From Actinobacteria bacterium 13_1_20CM_4_69_9 (lineage in GTDB: Bacteria; Actinomycetota; Thermoleophilia; Gaiellales; Gaiellaceae): a stretch of 19,918 bases of DNA. The position numbers and the translations under genes were made by a program. Position 1 is the stretch's first letter, and every line of letters begins with the position of its first letter. The notes beneath the pieces were generated by a model that searched no databases, was not told the origin of the DNA, and worked only from the letters and a program-made list of their open reading frames with translations. Location of the stretch: positions 1 to 19,918 of the forward strand of contig MNJC01000100.1 of NCBI GenBank assembly GCA_001920085.1, in the 5' to 3' direction. This document shows positions 1-9,537 of this stretch, piece by piece.

Positions 1-1
1 C

Positions 2-730
2 CGCGGCGACGTGCGGCTGATCGGCGTGCAATTCGGCCACGAGGACGGGCATCCGGTGCTCGACAGCCTCGACCTGCACCTGGCGCCGGGAGAGTCGCTC
101 GCGCTCGTCGGGCCCACCGGCTCCGGCAAGAGCACCGTCGCCGGGCTGCTCGCACGACTGTACGACCCCGACGAAGGCGCGGTCCTGCTCGACGGGCACA
201 ACGTGCGGGACCTCGCGCTCGGCGACGTCCGCAAGGCGGTCGCACTCGTGTTCGAGGAGACGTTCCTCTTCAGCGACACCGTCGCCGAGAACATCCGCCT
301 CGCGCGGCCGAGCGCAAGCGACCAGGAGGTCGCGCGTGCAGCCGAGCTCGCGGGCGCCGCCGGGTTCATCGCCGATCTGCCCGACGGCTACGAGACGGTG
401 CTCGGCGAGCGCGGCTTCTCCCTCTCCGGCGGCCAGCGCCAGCGCGTCGCGATCGCTCGAGCGATCCTCGCGGATCCCGCCGTGCTCGTGCTCGACGACG
501 CCACGTCGGCCGTCGACGCCACGAAGGAGCACGAGATCCGCGCTGCGCTCACGACGGTGATGCGGGGCCGAACGACACTCGTGATCGCGCACCGGCCCGC
601 GACAATCGCGCTCGCGGACCGGGTCGCAGTGCTCGACAACGGGCGCATCGTCGAGGAGGGCACGCACGCCGACCTGCTGCGGAGCTCCCGCCGCTACCGG
701 GCGCTGCTCGCGCTCGAGGCGGTCGCCTGA
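2..730 (+). CDS. ABC exporter half-transporter, nucleotide-binding domain (5' partial)
   Basis: This is the C-terminal ATPase domain of an ABC exporter subunit. The reading frame is open through the left edge, so the membrane domain lies outside the window. Numbering from the GTG at 11, it shows Walker A GPTGSGKS (34-41), signature LSGGQ (138-142), Walker B VLVLDD (158-163) and the switch histidine H194. Two positions are degenerate: the Q-loop glutamine is E82 (VFEETFLF) and the catalytic glutamate after Walker B is D163. This is the pattern of the non-catalytic subunit in heterodimeric exporters such as TM287 of TM287/288. The stop (728-730) overlaps the next gene's ATG by one base, so the two are translationally coupled partners. 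The substrate cannot be read from the sequence. Confidence in the family is very high. Confidence 0.95.
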   Translation, partial: RGDVRLIGVQFGHEDGHPVLDSLDLHLAPGESLALVGPTGSGKSTVAGLLARLYDPDEGAVLLDGHNVRDLALGDVRKAVALVFEETFLFSDTVAENIRLARPSASDQEVARAAELAGAAGFIADLPDGYETVLGERGFSLSGGQRQRVAIARAILADPAVLVLDDATSAVDATKEHEIRAALTTVMRGRTTLVIAHRPATIALADRVAVLDNGRIVEEGTHADLLRSSRRYRALLALEAVA

Positions 731-2475
731 TGGAACGCGCGTCGGCACGCTCGGTCTGGCACGAGGTCCGCAAGCTGGTACGTCCGGTGCGCGGGCGCTA
801 CCTGGGCGCGGCCGCAGCGGTGATCGCCTCGACGCTGATCACGCTGTCGGGCCCGGCGCTCGTGCGCTACGCCGTCGACGCGGGGATCAAGAAGCACGAC
901 ACCCATGCGCTCAACGTCGCGGCCATCATCTTTCTGTGTCTCGCCTGCGCAAAGCCGTTCGTCGTGCGCGCGCAGATCCTGCTCGCTGCCACGGCGGGCG
1001 AGCGGTTCCTGCATTCACTGCGGGTCGCGTCGTTCGACAAGCTGCAGGCGCTGCCCCTCGGCTTCTACGAGCGCGAGCGTGCTGGCGTGCTCGTCTCGCG
1101 GCTCACCTCGGACGTGCAGTCGCTCAATGAGCTCGTGCGCGAGGCGCTGGTCGAGGTCGTCGGCAGCGCGCTCCAGATCGCGCTCACCGTCGCGGCGCTC
1201 ATCTTCCTCTCCCCCGAGCTCGCCGCGATCTCGCTCGTCGCGCTCCCGATCCTCGTGGCGTCGAGCTGGAGCTTCCATCACGGCGCCGGCCAGGCGTACC
1301 ACGCGATCCGCGACCGAGTCGCGGAAACTCTGACGGCGCTCCAGGAGGGCCTCGCCGGCGTGCGCGTCGTGCAGGCGTTTCGCCGCGAGCAGCGCACGCT
1401 CGAGCGCTATCGGCCGCGCAGCCAGGCGCAGGTCCGCGCGTGGCGGAGCGCGTCGTTCGTCAACATCCGCCTGTTCGCCTTCCTCCCGCTCGCGCAGGCC
1501 TCGGCGCTGATCGTCGTGCTGCTCGCCGCCGCGTCGATGTACAAAGACGGCAAGATCTCGCTCGGGACGGTCACCGCCTTCGTCCTCTATCTGATCCAGC
1601 TGTTCGACCCGATCGGGCGGTTCACGGAGTGGCTCGGGGAGTTCCGCCAGGGGCTCGCGGCACTGGCGAAGATCGTCGGGCTGCTCGAGGTTCCGGTGTC
1701 GATCGCTCAGAAGCCGACTGCCGTCGAGCTGCCGCACGAGGGAGCGCTCGCGCTGCGCAGCGTGACGTTCGGCTACCGCAAGCGGCCCGTCGTCCGCGAC
1801 CTGACCCTCGAAGTAGCGTCCGGCGAGCACGTCGCGCTCGTCGGCGCGACCGGCGCGGGCAAGTCCACCGTCGCGAAGCTGCTGACGCGCCAGTACGACC
1901 CGCAGCGGGGGAGCATCGCGCTCGGCGGCGTCGACCTGCGCGATGCGACGCTCGCGTCGCTGCGGCGCCAGATCGTGCTGCTGCCGCAGGAGGGCCATCT
2001 CTTCACGGGCACGATCGCGGACAACGTCCGCCTAGCGCATCCCGACGCGACTGACGACGACGTGCGGCGCGCGCTACGGACGATCGGCGCGCTCGATCGC
2101 TTCGAGTCGCTGCCGCAGGGGCTCGAGACGGACGTGCAGACGCGCGGCCTGAGATTGTCGGCCGGCGAACGCCAGCTCGTCGGGATCGCGCGGATCGCCC
2201 TGGCGGATCCGGCCGTGATCGTGCTCGACGAGGCGACGTCGAGCCTCGATCCGGCGACGGAGGTCGCGGTCGAGACGGCGCTCTCCGCAGTCGCCGAAGG
2301 GCGGACCGTGATCACGATCGCGCATCGCCTCTCGACCGCGCAGCGCGCCGATCGCGTCGCGGTGATGGAGCACGGCCGGGTGGTGGAGGTCGCGTCCCAC
2401 GACGAGCTCGTCGAGCAGGGCGAACGCTACGCCCGCCTCTGGGCGAGCTGGCAGGCGGGCCTTTCTGGGGCCTGA
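730..2475 (+). CDS. ABC exporter half-transporter (membrane domain plus ATPase domain)
   Basis: A complete 581-residue exporter half with a six-helix membrane domain (about residues 20-310) followed by an ATPase domain (about 340-575). The ATPase domain has Walker A GATGAGKS (372-379), Q-loop LPQE with Q420, Walker B ending LDE with catalytic E501, and switch H532. Its signature is degenerate, LSAGE (476-480) instead of LSGGQ. The defects complement those of the upstream subunit. The intact Walker site here would pair with the intact signature of the partner to make one working ATP site, while the other site would be impaired. The two genes overlap by one base (TGATG). Exported compound unknown; lipids or drugs are typical for the family. 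The stop codon sits inside a strong inverted repeat. Confidence 0.96.
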   Translation: MERASARSVWHEVRKLVRPVRGRYLGAAAAVIASTLITLSGPALVRYAVDAGIKKHDTHALNVAAIIFLCLACAKPFVVRAQILLAATAGERFLHSLRVASFDKLQALPLGFYERERAGVLVSRLTSDVQSLNELVREALVEVVGSALQIALTVAALIFLSPELAAISLVALPILVASSWSFHHGAGQAYHAIRDRVAETLTALQEGLAGVRVVQAFRREQRTLERYRPRSQAQVRAWRSASFVNIRLFAFLPLAQASALIVVLLAAASMYKDGKISLGTVTAFVLYLIQLFDPIGRFTEWLGEFRQGLAALAKIVGLLEVPVSIAQKPTAVELPHEGALALRSVTFGYRKRPVVRDLTLEVASGEHVALVGATGAGKSTVAKLLTRQYDPQRGSIALGGVDLRDATLASLRRQIVLLPQEGHLFTGTIADNVRLAHPDATDDDVRRALRTIGALDRFESLPQGLETDVQTRGLRLSAGERQLVGIARIALADPAVIVLDEATSSLDPATEVAVETALSAVAEGRTVITIAHRLSTAQRADRVAVMEHGRVVEVASHDELVEQGERYARLWASWQAGLSGA

Positions 2476-2493
2476 CCCTCCGGGTCAGACCCC
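2467..2493. repeat. Inverted repeat with 12-nt arms containing the ABC gene stop codon
   Basis: Arms 2467-2478 and 2482-2493 pair with one mismatch around a TCC loop. The core is a GGGGTCTGACCC-type palindrome seen from either strand. No U-tract follows, so a classical intrinsic terminator is not supported. It may be a REP-like dispersed palindrome or a hairpin that protects the 3' end. Confidence 0.6.
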
Positions 2494-2524
2494 AAGCTTG
2501 TACGCCGCTTCGCGGTGAACGCGT

Positions 2525-2548
2525 GCCGGCTGAGCCGGCCCGCTCTTT
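2525..2548 (+). terminator. Possible terminator of the ABC operon
   Basis: A perfect hairpin GCCGGC-TGA-GCCGGC (2525-2539) is followed within a few bases by the pyrimidine-rich CTCTTTGT (2541-2548). The stem is short and the T-run weak, so this is only a candidate terminator for the exporter genes. Confidence 0.35.
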
Positions 2549-2579
2549 GTCGGTCGGCGAATGTTCCCTTCCGTGCGGC

Positions 2580-2651
2580 TCGGCCATGCTCCGCGTGGCC
2601 GACTCGCATCAGTTCGCCTCCGCGTAAGCCTCGCTCCGCGCCGGCTTACGC
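2580..2651. repeat. Two more hairpins in the 2476-2682 non-coding gap
   Basis: Arms 2580-2586 (TCGGCCA) and 2596-2602 (TGGCCGA) form a 7-bp stem. Arms 2622-2630 (GCGTAAGCC) and 2643-2651 (GGCTTACGC) form a perfect 9-bp stem with a 12-nt loop. The 207-nt gap between the exporter and the DUF4396 gene contains no credible gene, only these structures. Either strand could carry them; on the minus strand they lie just downstream of the copper operon. Confidence 0.5.
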
Positions 2652-2682
2652 TGCGGCTTGTTTCGACGGGTGGCTCGGACGT

Positions 2683-3141
2683 CTAGTGGTGGTGGTAGTG
2701 GTGCATGACGGCGTGGCCCTTGCCGCGTGCGAGCAGCCAGCGGTTGGCGGCCCACGCCGGCGCGAACGCGATCGCGAAGCCGAGCAGGATGCTCCACCAG
2801 AAGATCGCGTCGCCGAGCCCCGCGTCGATGGCGCCCGGAACGATCAGGACGAACACGTTGTCGACGGCCTCCATGATCACGATCGACACCGTGTCCGCGG
2901 CGAGCGCCACTCCGGTCGCCTCCCGAAACGACAGGCCCGCCCGGAGGACCGGCCACATGGTCAGCGAGTAGCCGAACACGAACGCGAGCGCGATCGCGAC
3001 GACGATCTGCACCGAGTTCGACCAGCCGAGGGCTTGCGCCAGTGCCATGCCGACGATCTCCCCGAAGGCGCAGCCGATCAGGCAGTGCGTCGTCGCCGAG
3101 AGAGCGGCGCGATCGAGGCTCTGCTCAGCGTGTGCGTGCAA
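2683..3141 (-). CDS. DUF4396 membrane protein, last gene of the copper operon
   Basis: About 152 residues with four probable membrane helices. The conserved blocks resemble the DUF4396 family: ATTHCLIGCAFGE near the N-terminus, then AADTVSIVIMEAVDN and a C-terminal NRWLLARGKGHAVMH. It ends in a histidine-rich tail (HHYHHH), a plausible metal-binding element. The frame is open further upstream, but that would overlap csoR by up to 95 nt. I chose the TTG at 3141, which gives a 17-nt overlap with csoR and retains the whole conserved core; a GTG at 3213 is possible but less likely. No biochemical role is established for this family. Placement behind csoR suggests copper handling, for example export, sequestration or helping the ATPase, but that is inference. 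Confidence 0.8.
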   Translation of the reverse strand: MHAHAEQSLDRAALSATTHCLIGCAFGEIVGMALAQALGWSNSVQIVVAIALAFVFGYSLTMWPVLRAGLSFREATGVALAADTVSIVIMEAVDNVFVLIVPGAIDAGLGDAIFWWSILLGFAIAFAPAWAANRWLLARGKGHAVMHHYHHH

Positions 3142-3409
3142 AGCGCTGCACTGCCTGGAGCAGCTCCTTGCTCTTCGCCGCCGCCTCGTCCGCGTCTCCC
3201 GAGGCGAGCGCACCGGCAACGCAGTGGTTGACGTGATCGTCGAGGAGCTTGAACGCCAGGCTCTCGAGCGCGGTGTTGACTGCGGAGACCTGCGTGAGGA
3301 TGTCGATGCAGTAGCGGTCGTCGTCGACCATTCGCTCGATGCCGCGCACCTGCCCTTCGATCCGGTGCAGGCGCTTCGTCAGGGCCGCCTTGTCGTAACC
3401 GTGCTTCAC
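3125..3409 (-). CDS. csoR: CsoR-family copper-sensing transcriptional repressor
   Basis: A 94-residue all-helical repressor of the CsoR/RcnR (DUF156) family. It carries the Cu(I) triad C34, H59 and C63 in the arrangement of M. tuberculosis CsoR (C36, H61, C65), with Y33 preceding the first cysteine as in that protein. The N-terminal RLHRIEGQVRGIERM block is the family hallmark. Cu(I) binding releases these repressors from DNA. It starts at GTG (3409) overlapping the copA stop by four bases (GTGA) and overlaps the following DUF4396 gene. A matching operator is present upstream of copZ (5707-5721), so the operon is probably autoregulated. The triad makes copper more likely than nickel, sulfide or formaldehyde as the signal. 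Confidence 0.95.
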   Translation of the reverse strand: MKHGYDKAALTKRLHRIEGQVRGIERMVDDDRYCIDILTQVSAVNTALESLAFKLLDDHVNHCVAGALASGDADEAAAKSKELLQAVQRFARTR

Positions 3410-5493
3410 GTCGCCTCCCTTGTGCTGTGGAATCGCCGCAGGCGCAGGCTGTTCGTGACCACGAACAGTGACGACGCGGCCATGGCCGCCGCGGCGATGA
3501 TCGGATTCAGTAGACCGGCAACGGCCAGCGGGATCGCCGCCACGTTGTACGCGAACGCCCAGAAGAGATTGCCCTTGATCGTCCGCAGGGTGCGTCTCGC
3601 GAGCCTAATCGCGTCCGCCGCGGCGCGCAGGTCGCCGGAGACCAGTGTGAGGTCGCTGGCTTCGATCGCCACGTCCGTTCCGGTGCCGATCGCGAGCCCG
3701 AGATCCGCCTGCACCAGCGCCGGCGCGTCGTTGATCCCGTCCCCCACCATCGCCACGACCCGGCCCTCCTCTTGCAGGCGCTTCACCGCGTCGATTTTCT
3801 CGTCGGGATAGACCTCCGCTATGACTGTCGCGATCCCGACCTCCGACGCCACACGCTCCGCGGTGTCGCGCGAGTCGCCGGTCAGGAGCACCGGCGTCAG
3901 GCCGAGCTGCTTCAGCTCGGCGATCGCCGCGGCGCTTTCCGGCTTCACGACATCGCGGACGACGAGGTTCGCGCGTGCGATTCCGTCCCAGGCGACCTCG
4001 ATCCGGCCGTCATTACGCCCGACCGAGACCTCGTGGCCGTCGACGACGCCCGTCACGCCGACACCCGGCTCGTTGCGGAAGCCGGTCACGTTCGGGAGCA
4101 CGCCCAGCTCTGACAGCGCGGCTCCCGCGACGGCCCGCGCAACCGGATGCTCCGACGCGCTTTCGACGGCGCCGGCCAGGCGCAGGGCATCGGCCCGTGT
4201 TGCTCCGTCGAGAAGCACCATGTCCGCCAGTTCGAGTCTCCCCTGGGTGACCGTTCCGGTCTTGTCGAGAACGATCGTGTCGATGCGCCGCGTTTCCTCC
4301 AGGACTTGCGGCCCTTTGATCAGAATGCCGAGCTGCGCGCCGCGTCCGGTTCCGACCATCAGCGCCATCGGCGTCGCCAGTCCGAGCGCGCAGGGACAGG
4401 CGATGATCAGGACGGCGACGCCCGTCGTAAAGGCGGTCGAGGCGCTCGCACCGGAGGCGATCCAACCCGCAAACGTCGCCAGGGCGACGACGATGACGAT
4501 CGGTACGAAGATCGCCGAGACACGGTCGGCGAGCCGCTGGATCGGCGCCTTGCCCGACTGTGCTTCGTCGACCAGCGCGGCGATCTGGGCAAGCGCCGTG
4601 TCGGCACCGACTTTCGTCGCTCGAATGACCAGTCGTCCGTACGTGTTCATCGTCGCACCGGCTACCGCGTCGTCCCGCGCGACCTCCACGGGAACCGGCT
4701 CACCGGTCAGCATCGACTGGTCGACGGCCGAGTCCCCCTCGATCACGACACCGTCGGTCGCGATCTTCTCCCCCGGCCGGACGACGAAGAGATCGCCGAC
4801 GCGAACGTCCGCGACCGGGAGGAGCGCCTCCTTCCCTGCCCGCAGCACACGCGCGTCCTTGGCAGCCAGCTCGAGCAGCCGCCGGATGGCCGCGTTCGAG
4901 CGGCCCTTGGCCCGCGTCTCCAGATAGCGCCCCAAAAGGATGAGCGTCGTGAACGCGGTCGACAGCTCGTAATAGGTATCGGCCTCGAGGCCGAAGGCCA
5001 GCACGGCCGTCGACCAGATCCACGCGGCGAGCGTGCCCATCGAGATGAGCGTGTCCATCGATGCCGAGGCGTGGCGCGCGGCGCGCAATGCGGCGCGGTG
5101 AAACCCGAGCCCACACCAGAAGACGACGGGAGTCGCCAGCGCGAACGCAACCCACTCCCAGTTCGGGAACTGGAGCGGGCGCACCATCGCGAGGAGCGCG
5201 ACCGGCACAGTAAGGGCGATCGCCACCACCAGACGCCGCCGCATGGATCGCGCCGGCTCGTCGTAGTGGTGCGCATCGGCGGAAACGGTCTCGTGGGCCT
5301 CGTATCCCGCGGCGCGCACAGCGTCGACGAGCGCGTCGACGGTGGTGCCGCGCGCGCACGTGACGGCGGCCTGCTCGGTCGCGAAATTGACCGTGGCGTC
5401 GACCCCGTCGAGCTTGTTGAGACTCTTCTCGATCCGCGCTGCGCACGACGCGCAGGTCATGCCCTCGAGCTGGAGCCGAACGGCCGTCGTCAC
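3406..5493 (-). CDS. copA: Copper-exporting P1B-type ATPase CopA
   Basis: A 695-residue heavy-metal P-type ATPase. Order: N-terminal heavy-metal-associated domain with GMTCASC (11-17), a short His-containing linker (DAHHYDEP, 73-80), membrane helices, actuator TGEP (263-266), transmembrane CPC (366-368), phosphorylation motif DKTGT (410-414), SEHP (447-450), the hinge GDGINDAP (584-591), then YN (649-650) and MAASS (671-675) in the last two helices. CPC plus YN plus MxxSS is the Cu+ selectivity signature of subclass P1B-1. It pumps Cu+ out of the cytoplasm. It has one metal-binding domain rather than two. Its GTG start overlaps the copZ stop by four bases and its own stop overlaps csoR, so the operon is read through without gaps. 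Confidence 0.97.
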   Translation of the reverse strand: MTTAVRLQLEGMTCASCAARIEKSLNKLDGVDATVNFATEQAAVTCARGTTVDALVDAVRAAGYEAHETVSADAHHYDEPARSMRRRLVVAIALTVPVALLAMVRPLQFPNWEWVAFALATPVVFWCGLGFHRAALRAARHASASMDTLISMGTLAAWIWSTAVLAFGLEADTYYELSTAFTTLILLGRYLETRAKGRSNAAIRRLLELAAKDARVLRAGKEALLPVADVRVGDLFVVRPGEKIATDGVVIEGDSAVDQSMLTGEPVPVEVARDDAVAGATMNTYGRLVIRATKVGADTALAQIAALVDEAQSGKAPIQRLADRVSAIFVPIVIVVALATFAGWIASGASASTAFTTGVAVLIIACPCALGLATPMALMVGTGRGAQLGILIKGPQVLEETRRIDTIVLDKTGTVTQGRLELADMVLLDGATRADALRLAGAVESASEHPVARAVAGAALSELGVLPNVTGFRNEPGVGVTGVVDGHEVSVGRNDGRIEVAWDGIARANLVVRDVVKPESAAAIAELKQLGLTPVLLTGDSRDTAERVASEVGIATVIAEVYPDEKIDAVKRLQEEGRVVAMVGDGINDAPALVQADLGLAIGTGTDVAIEASDLTLVSGDLRAAADAIRLARRTLRTIKGNLFWAFAYNVAAIPLAVAGLLNPIIAAAAMAASSLFVVTNSLRLRRFHSTREAT

Positions 5494-5693
5494 GCGGCGT
5501 CGTAGCCCGCGGCTTCGATGGCGGCGCGGAGGGGTCGGTCGTCCAGAGCGTCACCGCTCACCGTGACGAGCTTGGTCTCGAGGTCCACGTCGACGGCGGA
5601 GACGCCGGCGACGGCGGCGAGCTCCTCTTTGACGGCCCGCTCGCAGTGGCCGCAGTGCATCCCCGGCACGGCGTACTGGATCGTCCCGGTCAT
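5490..5693 (-). CDS. copZ: CopZ-like copper chaperone
   Basis: A 67-residue heavy-metal-associated ferredoxin-fold protein with the Cu(I)-binding motif GMHCGHC near the N-terminus. It would carry Cu(I) to the CopA N-terminal domain. The ATG at 5693 is preferred over an upstream start at 5741, because the 16 extra residues would run through the promoter and operator and are absent from typical CopZ proteins (about 65-70 residues). The ATG stands nine bases after a good -10 box, implying an almost leaderless mRNA. It is the first gene of the operon copZ-copA-csoR-DUF4396 and overlaps copA by four bases. A histidine inside the metal loop (CGHC) is common in CopZ variants. Confidence 0.93.
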   Translation of the reverse strand: MTGTIQYAVPGMHCGHCERAVKEELAAVAGVSAVDVDLETKLVTVSGDALDDRPLRAAIEAAGYDAA

Positions 5694-5702
5694 CAGGACC
5701 GC

Positions 5703-5731
5703 ACTATACCCCCCAGGGGTACAGCTGGCTA
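5703..5731 (-). promoter_or_regulatory. Promoter of the copper operon
   Basis: On the minus strand a -35-like TAGCCA (5731-5726, four of six consensus bases) stands exactly 17 nt from a near-consensus -10 TATAGT (5708-5703). Transcription would begin around 5696-5697, only about three bases before the copZ ATG. The CsoR-type operator fills the spacer and touches the -10, so bound repressor would block polymerase. Confidence 0.7.
5707..5721. promoter_or_regulatory. CsoR operator
   Basis: A perfect inverted repeat TACCCC-CCA-GGGGTA. G/C tracts flanked by TA are the typical form of Cu-CsoR operators (compare the B. subtilis copZA and M. tuberculosis cso sites). Its position over the copZ promoter and the presence of a Cys-His-Cys CsoR in the same operon make the assignment strong. 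Confidence 0.85.
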
Positions 5732-5780
5732 CGCCGGGCACGCTTGACCGGTCGGGCCGCCGAGCGTGAGGATCGATCCG

Positions 5781-5957
5781 ATGGCGGACGAAAGGACGAG
5801 AGATCGCGGACGCGCCTGGTCGGTCGTGCTCGGCGCGGTCGTCGGCGCGGCGCTCGGGATTCTCGTCAGCGTCACGACTGACGTCCCATTTGCGGCGGAG
5901 GTCGGGTTGCTGCTGGGCGGGCTGGTCGGCTGGTTCTCGGCCGGACTACGCCGTTAG
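5781..5957 (+). CDS. Small two-helix membrane protein
   Basis: A 58-residue protein with a charged N-terminus (MADERTRDRGR) followed by two hydrophobic, glycine-rich segments separated by a short SVTTDVPFA turn. The ATG at 5781 has a GAGG Shine-Dalgarno-like element nine bases upstream; the in-frame GTG at 5766 is less likely because it overlaps that element. A TTGACC (5744-5749) could be its -35 box. It is divergent from the copper operon and convergent with ftsH, and nothing ties it to either. No family recognised. Glycine-rich hairpins of this sort occur in small stress or glycine-zipper proteins, but no function is claimed. Confidence 0.6.
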   Translation: MADERTRDRGRAWSVVLGAVVGAALGILVSVTTDVPFAAEVGLLLGGLVGWFSAGLRR

Positions 5958-5966
5958 CTGCAGCAG

Positions 5967-7946
<1,980 letters not shown>

Positions 7947-7961
7947 CAGAGCTCTTTCGGC

Positions 7962-7967
7962 AGGGTA
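7962..7967 (-). promoter_or_regulatory. Possible -10 box of ftsH
   Basis: TACCCT on the minus strand, 15 nt before the ftsH GTG, fits the TANNNT pattern seen before other genes here. An imperfect purine run (AAAGAG) lies between it and the start. No convincing -35 was found. Confidence 0.35.
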
Positions 7968-7989
7968 CCAGCCTGTGTTTGAGCCGAAC

Positions 7990-8006
7990 CACCCCTGAAC
8001 GGGGTG
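7990..8006. repeat. Hairpin between hpt and ftsH
   Basis: CACCCC (7990-7995) and GGGGTG (8001-8006) form a 6-bp stem with loop TGAAC in the 72-nt hpt-ftsH gap. There is no T-run, so it may attenuate or process the transcript rather than terminate it. Confidence 0.4.
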
Positions 8007-8018
8007 ATCAAAGCGGAA

Positions 8019-8582
8019 TTACGCCCCTTCGGGCACCAACTCCGTGTCCAGTACGCCGACGTAGGGCAGGTTCCTGTACCGCTCGGCGAAATCGAGCCCG
8101 TAGCCGATCACGAACCGGTTCGGGATCTCGAAGCCGATGTACCGGACGGGCACGTCGATCTCGCGCCGTTCCGGCTTCGTGAGCAGGGCGCAGACCTCGA
8201 GGCTGGCCGGCTCGCGCGACTCGAGGTTCCGCATCAGGTAGGAGAGCGTCAGGCCCGAGTCGATGATGTCTTCCACGACGAGGACGTCGCGGCCCTCGAT
8301 GTTGATGTCGAGGTCCTTGAGGATCCGCACGACACCCGACGAGTCCGTCTGAGCGCCGTAGCTCGAGATGGCCATGAAGTCGATCTCGCACGGGACCGTC
8401 AGCGTCCGCATCAGGTCCGCCATGAAGAAGACGGCGCCCTTGAGGACGCCGATCAGCAGCAGGTCGCGCCCGGCGTAGTCCGCCGAGATCTCCTCACCGA
8501 GCTCTTGCACGCGCGACTTGAGCCGATCCTCGTCGATGAGGATCTCGGCGACGTCGCGCTCGAGCTCAGTGTGCGCGGACAC
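8019..8582 (-). CDS. hpt: Hypoxanthine(-guanine) phosphoribosyltransferase
   Basis: A 187-residue purine-salvage enzyme converting hypoxanthine or guanine plus PRPP to IMP or GMP. It shows the flexible-loop SSYG (73-76) and the PRPP-binding VVEDIIDSGLT (102-112), followed by an IGFEIPNRFVIGYGLD block that contacts the base. Its length matches the family (about 180). The frame is open much further upstream inside tilS, but the GTG at 8582 gives a natural N-terminus and a good Shine-Dalgarno AAGGAG lies 12 nt before it. It overlaps the tilS 3' end by 17 nt. The tilS-hpt-ftsH order is conserved in many Gram-positive bacteria. Confidence 0.95.
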   Translation of the reverse strand: MSAHTELERDVAEILIDEDRLKSRVQELGEEISADYAGRDLLLIGVLKGAVFFMADLMRTLTVPCEIDFMAISSYGAQTDSSGVVRILKDLDINIEGRDVLVVEDIIDSGLTLSYLMRNLESREPASLEVCALLTKPERREIDVPVRYIGFEIPNRFVIGYGLDFAERYRNLPYVGVLDTELVPEGA

Positions 8583-9531
8583 GCTCGGCGCGCACTCCTT
8601 CCGCCTCGACGATCCCGGGCACCGCGACCACGTCGTCGCCGCGAACGACGAGCGGCCACGACTCGCGTGCCGAACGTGGGATCTTTGCGTCGACGAACAC
8701 GTCCTGGATCTTCTTCGAGCGTCCGGCGAGCCGGTCACCGGCACGCCACGCACGTACCTTAAGGCCTGGCACGTCGGCGGCGATGCGCCAGTCGCCCCAG
8801 CGGACCTCGCCGTCGAGCGCCACCGGCGTGCGCTCGAGCCAGACGTTTCCGTACTCCCGCACCGCGGTGAGACCGGCGCCGAGGTCGAGCCGCTTCGAGC
8901 CCGATGTCGACGCGAGCAGCTCGTCCAGCGCGGACGGCTCACCCTGGGCGAGGCGCAGCAGGTTCCGGTCGGCCGCAGGATGCAGCGCGCGCAGGCGAGG
9001 GAGGATCTCGGCGCGGATCAGGCCGCGCTTCGTGTCGGCGTTCGACGCGTCGCTGCGAAACGCGAGCCCGTGCGCGCGGCAGTACTCCTCCGTCTCCTCG
9101 CCCCAGAGCTCGAGCAGCGGGCGCACGACGCCGTCCTCGCGCATCGGCTTGATCCCCTTCGTGGTGCCGCTGGCGACGAGCCGGTAGAGCACCGTCTCGA
9201 CCTGGTCCGAGGCCGTGTGCCCGGTGGCGCGCAGACGGTCGGTCGCGAAGGAGTAGCGGATGTCGCGCAGCTCGGCTTCCGTCGTGCCGCCGCTGCCGTC
9301 GACGATCTCCGCTCCGAGCTGGTCGGCGCAGAAGCGCGCGTCGGCGTCCGACGCCTCGCCGCGCAGTGCGTGGTTCACGTGCAGCGCCGAGACGCGGTAG
9401 CCGAGCGCGCGAAGCACGTGCCACAGGCAGGTCGAGTCCGCGCCGCCGGAGACGAGGCACGTCAATTCGCCGCCGGGCGGGATCAAGTCGTAAGTCCGAA
9501 TGAACTGCTCGACGCGGGAAGGGATGTTCAC
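8566..9531 (-). CDS. tilS: tRNA(Ile)-lysidine synthase TilS
   Basis: A 321-residue N-type ATP pyrophosphatase that converts C34 of the tRNA(Ile) CAU anticodon to lysidine, so that AUA is read as isoleucine. PP-loop SGGADS (28-33) and HVNHALRG (51-58) are the family motifs. The protein is short compared with E. coli TilS (about 430) but similar to actinobacterial ones. The GTG at 9531 is chosen because the family N-terminus fits and a TACCCT -10 box stands six bases upstream, implying a leaderless transcript. The longer frame to 9687 would translate the promoter and has low-complexity Arg/Ser sequence. The 3' end overlaps hpt. Confidence 0.94.
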   Translation of the reverse strand: MNIPSRVEQFIRTYDLIPPGGELTCLVSGGADSTCLWHVLRALGYRVSALHVNHALRGEASDADARFCADQLGAEIVDGSGGTTEAELRDIRYSFATDRLRATGHTASDQVETVLYRLVASGTTKGIKPMREDGVVRPLLELWGEETEEYCRAHGLAFRSDASNADTKRGLIRAEILPRLRALHPAADRNLLRLAQGEPSALDELLASTSGSKRLDLGAGLTAVREYGNVWLERTPVALDGEVRWGDWRIAADVPGLKVRAWRAGDRLAGRSKKIQDVFVDAKIPRSARESWPLVVRGDDVVAVPGIVEAEGVRAERVRAH

Positions 9532-9537
9532 GCGAAC

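Noticed and set aside
4147..5505. A 452-residue frame antisense to copA
   Set aside because: Low-complexity Arg/Gly/Asp composition and no motifs; a shadow of copA.
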